A stretch of DNA of 56,217 bases from Sporolactobacillus sp. THM7-7 (GTDB lineage: Bacteria; Bacillota; Bacilli; Bacillales; Sporolactobacillaceae): contig NZ_SEMB01000021.1 in NCBI RefSeq assembly GCF_004153225.1, positions 1-56,217 of the forward strand, written 5' to 3'. The notes under the pieces were generated by a model, which was not told the DNA's origin, made no database searches, and worked only from the letters and a program-made list of their open reading frames with translations. The position numbers and the translations under genes were made by a program. Below are positions 50,567-56,217 of the stretch, one piece after another. Within the stretch, counting starts at the first letter, position 1. Every line of letters starts with the position of its first letter.

Positions 50567-52045
50567 ATGAATATTACGGAAACTTATCGCCTAACAGCTG
50601 AAAAATATCTGGATCGATGTGCGATTCACGATAAAATAGGCGATCTCACTTATCAAGATTGGTATGAAACGGTATTAAAGACGGCACGGTGGCTGTCCGC
50701 ATGCAAGTATGCGGACAATCATCGTGTCGGCCTTTATTTAAGGAACAGCCGATTTTTTCTGCAATGCTTTACGGCCGCGGCGGCAGCCGGCTGGACGGCC
50801 GTACCACTCGATCCGCGCTGGGGACGAACGGAGAGGGAAGAAAAGATTCAGCTTGCCGGCCTGAGCCTGATCATTTCAGAGTCGGATTGGGTCGGCCGGT
50901 GCACGTTCCGCTCGGTTCGCGTTGAATCCATCGATACTGTTTGTTCGGAAGCGGAAAACCTGCCGGCCGGCGAAGCGATCGAGACAGACGAATCCGACCT
51001 CCCTTTTTACTTTGGCTTTACTTCGGGATCGACCGGACATCCGAAAGGTTTTGTACGTACGCAAGCCTCGTGGATACATAGTTTTGCCTGCAATGTCCGT
51101 GATTTGAACTGGTCGGCGGACGATCGCATTTTGGTCGCTGGGTCCCTTTTTAACACTCATTTTCTCTACGCGGCGGTCAGCGGACTCTACATTGGGGCGA
51201 CGGTTATTCTGATGCCGTCTTTTTCGGCGGAACAGTGTCTGCATTTGATGAAAACGTTGGCGCCAAGCCAGGTCGTTGTGGTCCCGACGATGCTTGAGTC
51301 GCTTGCTGCCACAAATAAAACGTGGAGAGGTCGTTTTCACTGGCTGAGTTCCGGAGCCAAATGCGCAGTGTCAACGAAGCGGAAAATGGCTGCACAGTTT
51401 CCAAATAGTCGGATGGATGAATTCTATGGAGCATCCGAGCTTAGCTTCGTTTCTCTTTGCCGTGAGGAAGAAGACGCGCCGGCTGATTCGGTCGGACGCC
51501 CTTTTTTCAATGTGTCTGTGGCCATTCGTACAGAAGATGGGTCGCTCGCGGGCCCGGGGAAAATAGGCAAAATTTTTGTGAAAAGCCCGCTTGTTTTTTC
51601 TCACTACGTTACCGAAACAGGAACAGAGCACCTGCCTTCTGTCGGCGAATGGGTGACAGTCGGCGATATCGGGTACTTGGATCGGGATGGATATTTACAC
51701 ATTCAGGGCAGGGAAAACGGCATGATCAACTACGGCGGACTAAATATTTTCCCTGAAGAAATGGAACGCGTGCTGCAAGGATATCCTGATGTGGAGCATG
51801 CGGCCGTGGTCGGTCTGCCGCATCGGCACTGGGGGGAGATACCTGCGGCTTTCATTCAAAAGAAGCGGCATACCAATCTCGATAAAAAAAGGCTCCGCCG
51901 TTATTGTCTTGAGCGATTAACCGCCTATAAGGTGCCGCGGGCCTGGTTCTTTTTGGATAAGATGCCCTTCACGGCCGGAGGCAAAGTGGATAAAAGACGG
52001 CTGAAGGAGCGGTATAAGGAGTCTGTCTTATGGAAGAAGCGGTGA
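50567..52045 (+). CDS. yhfT: Acyl-CoA synthetase, AMP-binding (YhfT-like)
   Basis: This 492-residue adenylate-forming enzyme activates a carboxylic acid, probably a fatty acid, to its CoA thioester. Motifs are FGFTSGSTGHPKG (P-loop, about 147-159), the FYGASE region, VGDIGYLDRDGYLHIQGR, and the C-terminal TAGGKVDKRRL with the catalytic lysine. BioY context and BirA control match B. subtilis yhfT, suggesting a role linked to biotin or its pimelate precursor, which is unproven. It overlaps yhfS by 16 bases. The start ATG 50567 has only a weak AAAAGGGA site. Confidence 0.85.
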   Translation: MNITETYRLTAEKYLDRCAIHDKIGDLTYQDWYETVLKTARWLSACKYADNHRVGLYLRNSRFFLQCFTAAAAAGWTAVPLDPRWGRTEREEKIQLAGLSLIISESDWVGRCTFRSVRVESIDTVCSEAENLPAGEAIETDESDLPFYFGFTSGSTGHPKGFVRTQASWIHSFACNVRDLNWSADDRILVAGSLFNTHFLYAAVSGLYIGATVILMPSFSAEQCLHLMKTLAPSQVVVVPTMLESLAATNKTWRGRFHWLSSGAKCAVSTKRKMAAQFPNSRMDEFYGASELSFVSLCREEEDAPADSVGRPFFNVSVAIRTEDGSLAGPGKIGKIFVKSPLVFSHYVTETGTEHLPSVGEWVTVGDIGYLDRDGYLHIQGRENGMINYGGLNIFPEEMERVLQGYPDVEHAAVVGLPHRHWGEIPAAFIQKKRHTNLDKKRLRRYCLERLTAYKVPRAWFFLDKMPFTAGGKVDKRRLKERYKESVLWKKR

Positions 52046-53112
52046 TTGTTCGCGCTAAAAGAACGCCCATCTATAAGAAAAACAGCCGTCTGGCCGGTTT
52101 ACCGGTACATGAACTGCTCGTACCCTTGCTGCAGTCGGTCGGCGGCGATCTTACCAATTATATTGACGATATGATCATTAGCAATGCGGTGACCCCCGGA
52201 GGCAATGTGGCCCGGCTGGCGGCGCTTTCTGCGGGGTTTCCCGACACAGTCCCGGGCCTGACGCTCGATCGCCAGTGCAGCGGCGGCCTGGATGCCGTCC
52301 GTCTGGCTGCGGCATGGATTGAAAGCAGAATGGGCGAATGTTATATTGTCGGCGGGACTGAGAGCGCAAGTACGGTGCAAAGACCGCGCGCCCGGTTTTC
52401 TCCTCGAACGATCGGGGATCCGGAGATGCCGGCTGCCGCAGAAAATGTCGCGCGCCGCTATTCGATCGCTAGAGAAGAACAGGATGCCTATACTGTAAGG
52501 ACGTATGGGCGGGCGTGGCAGGCTTACGAATCGGGCTTTTTTCATCAGGAAATCGTGCCCGCTGCCGGATGCACCGTTGACGAAGCGTTTCTTCGCAGGA
52601 GACCGATGGAGCGAATCGTTAAAAGAGCGAGGCCTCTTGAAAAGGGAGGGACCGTTACAGCGGCCAACAGCTGCGGGATGCATGACGGGGCGGCCGTTCT
52701 GCTTGTCATGAGCCGGACGCTTGCCCGCAGGTTATCGTTAACCCCTGTTTTAACGGTCGTTTCAGGAACCGTAGTCGGGTTCTCTCCTCTTCTTCCCGCT
52801 ATCGGTCCGGTTCCGGCCATTTCAAAGCTTCTTAAAAAGCAACGCATGAGCCTGGAAGCCATTGATGTAGTGGAGATCATCGAAGCTTTCGCGGTAAAAT
52901 TGGTTGTTTCCATGAAGACGCTTCATTTGCCGGAAGAAAAAGTAAACCTTCATGGCGGGGCGCTCACGCTTGGCCATCCGTACAGCGCCTCGGGCATCAT
53001 TCTTCTTGTCCATCTTTTTTATCAGGCGATCCGCTCCCCCTTTTCGTATGCCGTTGCGGCCTCGGGAAGCGGTGGAGGCATCGGATGCGCCCTCCTTGTC
53101 CGCAACCAGTAA
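52030..53112 (+). CDS. yhfS: Thiolase family protein (YhfS-like acyltransferase)
   Basis: Thiolases condense or cleave acyl-CoA units. The 360 residues contain the active-site cysteine segment LDRQCSGGLDAV (about 77-88), ANSCGMHDGAAVL in place of the NxSGxxDGA motif, HGGALTLGHPYSASG with the catalytic His, and GSGGGIGCALLV with the second Cys. It is shorter than typical acetyl-CoA acetyltransferases by about 30 residues. The ATG lies inside the yhfT end, so expression is coupled. A biotin-linked role is inferred from the operon only. Confidence 0.87.
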   Translation: MEEAVIVRAKRTPIYKKNSRLAGLPVHELLVPLLQSVGGDLTNYIDDMIISNAVTPGGNVARLAALSAGFPDTVPGLTLDRQCSGGLDAVRLAAAWIESRMGECYIVGGTESASTVQRPRARFSPRTIGDPEMPAAAENVARRYSIAREEQDAYTVRTYGRAWQAYESGFFHQEIVPAAGCTVDEAFLRRRPMERIVKRARPLEKGGTVTAANSCGMHDGAAVLLVMSRTLARRLSLTPVLTVVSGTVVGFSPLLPAIGPVPAISKLLKKQRMSLEAIDVVEIIEAFAVKLVVSMKTLHLPEEKVNLHGGALTLGHPYSASGIILLVHLFYQAIRSPFSYAVAASGSGGGIGCALLVRNQ

Positions 53113-53177
53113 TCCTGACCTTAAAAATGTGCTTGATTGAGAAAATAGGTTGGAAACCGCTTTTTTTCAAATTATTT

Positions 53178-53205
53178 TTGCATTTCATTCTTAGATATGT
53201 ATAAT
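53178..53205 (+). promoter_or_regulatory. Promoter before the Bax-inhibitor-like gene
   Basis: TTGCAT (53178-53183) and perfect TATAAT (53200-53205) are separated by 16 bases. It leaves a leader of about 140 bases, which is A+T rich with an ATTCTA/TAGAAT hairpin. Confidence 0.6.
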
Positions 53206-53354
53206 AAAATGTAAGCCCTTTGAATAAGTTTTATTTGAGTTTAAGGGGATTATTGATTATTTGATTCTAAAAATAGAATTTCTCTTTTCAATGGGAAACA
53301 TTTACGTAGACACTTTCGTATGTACTAATAGCATAAAAAGAAGGGATGGCAATT

Positions 53355-53996
53355 ATGGCGGAATTTACAAGTCAAACGATACGAAAACCTTATTCAAAAT
53401 TGTTTGCCGCTTTCTTCTCAGGGTTGTTAGTGACAACGGCAGGGTTATATTTGGGACAATACGTTCCTCCGGCATTGATGCTGCCCCTGACTATAGTGGA
53501 GATCGGCATGATTATCATGATGATGTTTGTCAGAAAGCGCCAGTCGATCGGCTATTTGCTGATGTATAGTTTTATGTTTATTTCCGGTCTGACACTGTTT
53601 ACGGTCATAAGCTATTATGTCAGTCTTCTCGGTGCGACCGCAGTGCTTCAGGCGTTCGCGGTAACAACGATTTCGTTCGGTGCGATGGCCGTTTACACGA
53701 TGGTCAGCAAGCGTGATTTTACCTTTTTAGGCAATTTTCTATTTCTTGGGTTGATTGCTCTCGTCTTGATTGGTCTATTCAACGTTTTCTTCCCGCTGCC
53801 AAGCATGACGATGCTGATGTATTCCGGATTCGGGATTCTGATTTTCATTGGCTATACCCTGTACGACTTCAGCCGGTTAACCGTGCACGGTTTTACGGAT
53901 GAAGATATTCCGATAATTGTCGTATCAATCTATTTGGACTTTATCAATCTTTTCCAGTTTATTTTACAGTTCATGGGATTTAGCTCGAGAGATTGA
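53355..53996 (+). CDS. Bax inhibitor-1 (BI-1/YetJ) family membrane protein
   Basis: The 213-residue protein has seven hydrophobic segments and the BI-1 layout, with FGAMAVYTMVSKRDFTFLGNFL in the middle and FIGYTLYDFSRL before the final helices. The end ISIYLDFINLFQFILQFM matches the family. In B. subtilis the relative YetJ is a pH-sensitive calcium leak. ATG 53355 with AGAAGGGATGG upstream is preferred to ATG 53346, which lies inside that site. It has its own promoter and terminator. Confidence 0.88.
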   Translation: MAEFTSQTIRKPYSKLFAAFFSGLLVTTAGLYLGQYVPPALMLPLTIVEIGMIIMMMFVRKRQSIGYLLMYSFMFISGLTLFTVISYYVSLLGATAVLQAFAVTTISFGAMAVYTMVSKRDFTFLGNFLFLGLIALVLIGLFNVFFPLPSMTMLMYSGFGILIFIGYTLYDFSRLTVHGFTDEDIPIIVVSIYLDFINLFQFILQFMGFSSRD

Positions 53997-54029
53997 CCTG
54001 ATGAAGCTCTATAAAAAATATATAACGAT

Positions 54030-54070
54030 ACAACCGGGAGACGTTCATGTGTTTCCCGGTTGTTTTTTTT
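54030..54070 (+). terminator. Terminator after the BI-1 gene
   Basis: ACAACCGGGA and TCCCGGTTGT pair perfectly, followed by eight T residues. Confidence 0.92.
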
Positions 54071-54173
54071 TCGGAGTTAAAAGGGATCCTGTGACACCGG
54101 GTCTTTTGGGTTTGTCCCCATTCGGCTATACTAGTAAAGAAATCATTAGTGTTTTATTCAGGAGGAGATATTG

Positions 54174-55448
54174 TTGGCGCAGCGCGTGATTCAAACAAAT
54201 GAAAGACTTCCTTTGTTAGAGAGCATCCCTTTAAGTTTTCAGCACTTATTTGCGATGTTTGGATCCACGGTTCTGGTTCCTTTGATTTTTCAGGTCGATC
54301 CGGCTACTATTCTATTCATGAACGGGATCGGTACGTTGATTTATCTCTTCATCTGTAAAGGAAAAATTCCGGCTTACCTCGGTTCCAGTTTTGCCTTCAT
54401 TTCCCCGGTCACCTACGTGCTCGGTCAGAATGGCTATCAAGCGGCACTCGCGGGATTTATTGCCGTCGGTTTTGTCTTTATCATCGTTTCCGGTATCATC
54501 CGTACTGTCGGAACAAAATGGCTCGATGTGGTTTTTCCGCCGGTGACTATGGGATCGATCGTGGCGATTATCGGCCTTGAGCTGATTCCGGTTGCCGCAC
54601 AAAATGCCGGTTTGATCGCTCCGTCCGGTGCCCCTGCCGATTGGTCTCCGGACGCCAGAACGGTGACGGTTTCTCTTCTGACCTTTGCGGTAACCCTCCT
54701 TGGCTGGGTCCTGTTCAGAGGATTTTTCAAGGTCATTCCGATTCTGATCGGGATTGTCGCCGGCTATGTGATTGCGGCTTTTGCCGGTCTTGTTGATTTT
54801 TTCCGGGTGGCCGATGCTCATTGGCTGTCGCTGCCGACTTTTTACAGGCCGGAATGGAATTTGTCCAGTATAGCGATCATTCTTCCCGCGGCGCTGGTCG
54901 TCATTGCCGAGCACATCGGGCATTTGGTTGTCACCGGCCGTATCGTTGGAAAAGATCTGATGCATGATCCCGGGCTTGATCGCTCAATGCTCGGAAACGG
55001 TGTCTCGACCGTTATTTCCGGATTTGTCGGTTCAACGCCGAACACAACCTATGGTGAGAATATCGGCGTCCTGGCGATGACACGTGTGTATTCAACCTGG
55101 ATTATCGGCGGTGCGGCCGTGTTCGCGATTGTTCTATCGTTTGTCGGAAAATTATCCGCGCTTATTTCGTCGATTCCGTCGGCGGTCATGGGCGGGATAT
55201 CGCTGATGCTGTTCGGGGTCATCGCTTCCAACGGGTTCCGTATTTTCGTTGAATCAAAGGTTGATTTTTCCCAAGCTCAGAATATTATCCTTGCCACAGC
55301 TATTTTTGCGACAGGGATCAGCGGAACGGTTATCAATATCGGAAAAGTTGCGCTTCAGGGCATGGGCCTGGCAACGATTGTCGGCGTCCTGCTCAGCCTG
55401 TTTTTCGCGATCATTAACCGGTTCCATTGGTCAAACGAGGAAGCGTAA
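54174..55448 (+). CDS. uraA: Uracil permease (NCS2 family, UraA-like)
   Basis: This is a proton-coupled nucleobase transporter with about 14 membrane segments. The 424-residue protein is strongly like E. coli UraA: IPLSFQHLFAMFGSTVLVPLIF at the N-terminus, KIPAYLGSSFAFISPV, the substrate residues in PAALVVIAEHIGHLVV, and STPNTTYGENIGV. Uracil is the likely substrate. GGAGGAG lies 6 bases before TTG 54174, while TTG 54171 is too close. No PyrR-type attenuator was seen upstream. Confidence 0.92.
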   Translation: MAQRVIQTNERLPLLESIPLSFQHLFAMFGSTVLVPLIFQVDPATILFMNGIGTLIYLFICKGKIPAYLGSSFAFISPVTYVLGQNGYQAALAGFIAVGFVFIIVSGIIRTVGTKWLDVVFPPVTMGSIVAIIGLELIPVAAQNAGLIAPSGAPADWSPDARTVTVSLLTFAVTLLGWVLFRGFFKVIPILIGIVAGYVIAAFAGLVDFFRVADAHWLSLPTFYRPEWNLSSIAIILPAALVVIAEHIGHLVVTGRIVGKDLMHDPGLDRSMLGNGVSTVISGFVGSTPNTTYGENIGVLAMTRVYSTWIIGGAAVFAIVLSFVGKLSALISSIPSAVMGGISLMLFGVIASNGFRIFVESKVDFSQAQNIILATAIFATGISGTVINIGKVALQGMGLATIVGVLLSLFFAIINRFHWSNEEA

Positions 55449-55537
55449 AATAAAGGCAAGCAGTCCTCTGGTAAAATCAGAGTCGTTATATCTTTTTTAG
55501 CTGAGCTTCATTTTTAATAGAGAAATGGAGGCGATGA

Positions 55538-56023
<486 letters not shown>

Positions 56024-56093
56024 TGTCTTTTTTCTCTATAGGAAGATTCTTTCCTGAATGCTGGGAAAAAGAGAACAATTTTCGTGAGAGAAA

Positions 56094-56217
56094 GTAGGAG
56101 TAAAATATTTGTAGGCAGAAAAATAGCCTTGATTACCAGTTAATGGCAATCGCCGTTAACTGGTAATCAAGGACACCAAGCGGTAGCGCGGTAAGGTCTA
56201 GAAAAGATAGCTATGGA
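56094..56217 (-). repeat. 124-bp terminal inverted repeat, right copy
   Basis: These bases are the exact reverse complement of 18-141, including the near-palindrome, here at 56127-56172. The copy runs to the window edge, so its outer border is not seen. It lies 71 bases beyond tadA, where an SRP RNA gene would be expected in Bacillus. Confidence 0.9.

Noticed and set aside
52099-52683. 194-codon minus-strand frame inside yhfS
   Set aside because: Antisense to a thiolase with intact motifs and no ribosome site.
54312-54965. 217-codon minus-strand frame inside uraA
   Set aside because: Antisense shadow of a membrane-protein gene; the highly polar translation is the complement of hydrophobic codons.

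Overview
The window is a stretch of chromosome from a Gram-positive, endospore-forming member of the Bacilli, centred on the replication origin. The evidence for this is the order rpmH - DnaA-box region - dnaA - dnaN - S4 protein - recF - gyrB - gyrA, the Soj/Spo0J/Noc segregation genes with a perfect parS site, a YyaC-type (DUF1256) sporulation protein, T-box leaders before aminoacyl-tRNA synthetases, and strong AGGAGG ribosome binding sites with many TTG starts. Base composition is close to balanced. Sporolactobacillaceae or a nearby family of Bacillales would fit, but the sequence alone does not settle the genus.

Left of the origin (about 0.2-25.2 kb) most genes run on the minus strand, away from oriC: rpmH-rnpA-yidD-yidC-jag, mnmE, mnmG-rsmG, noc, parA-parB, glyS with a glycine T-box, a DUF951 gene, ychF, rpsF-ssb-rpsR, yybS, gdpP-rplI, dnaB, purA with PurR boxes, and a tRNA fMet-Asp-Phe operon. 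Plus-strand exceptions are yyaC, a DUF420 membrane protein, an HD-domain phosphohydrolase and a stand-alone CheW.

Right of the origin (25.8-42.7 kb) genes run on the plus strand: dnaA, dnaN, yaaA, recF, gyrB, gyrA, a degenerate HD-GYP protein, guaB, dacA, pdxS-pdxT and serS with a serine T-box. Then comes dck on the minus strand.

From 43.5 to 55.5 kb lies a more variable segment between dck and tadA. It holds a cold-shock gene behind a terminator-like leader hairpin, tRNA-Arg(CCU), and a compact iron/redox block bracketed by two Fur-like boxes (a DUF488-flavodoxin fusion, a membrane-anchored flavoprotein, a ferredoxin, a cupin and a Crp/Fnr regulator). After these come an ECF sigma factor directly upstream of clpP, a BirA-operator-controlled bioY-yhfT-yhfS operon, a Bax-inhibitor-1 family membrane protein and a uracil permease. 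tadA closes the gene content.

Both ends carry the same 124-bp sequence in inverted orientation, each copy containing a 46-bp near-palindrome. It is probably a dispersed repeat that also marks contig ends. The core genes are ordinary housekeeping. The parts worth a second look are the Fur-bracketed redox block, the cold-shock leader, the extra DnaA boxes between mnmE and jag, the sigma-clpP pair and the terminal repeats. No CRISPR array, transposase, integrase or phage gene was seen.
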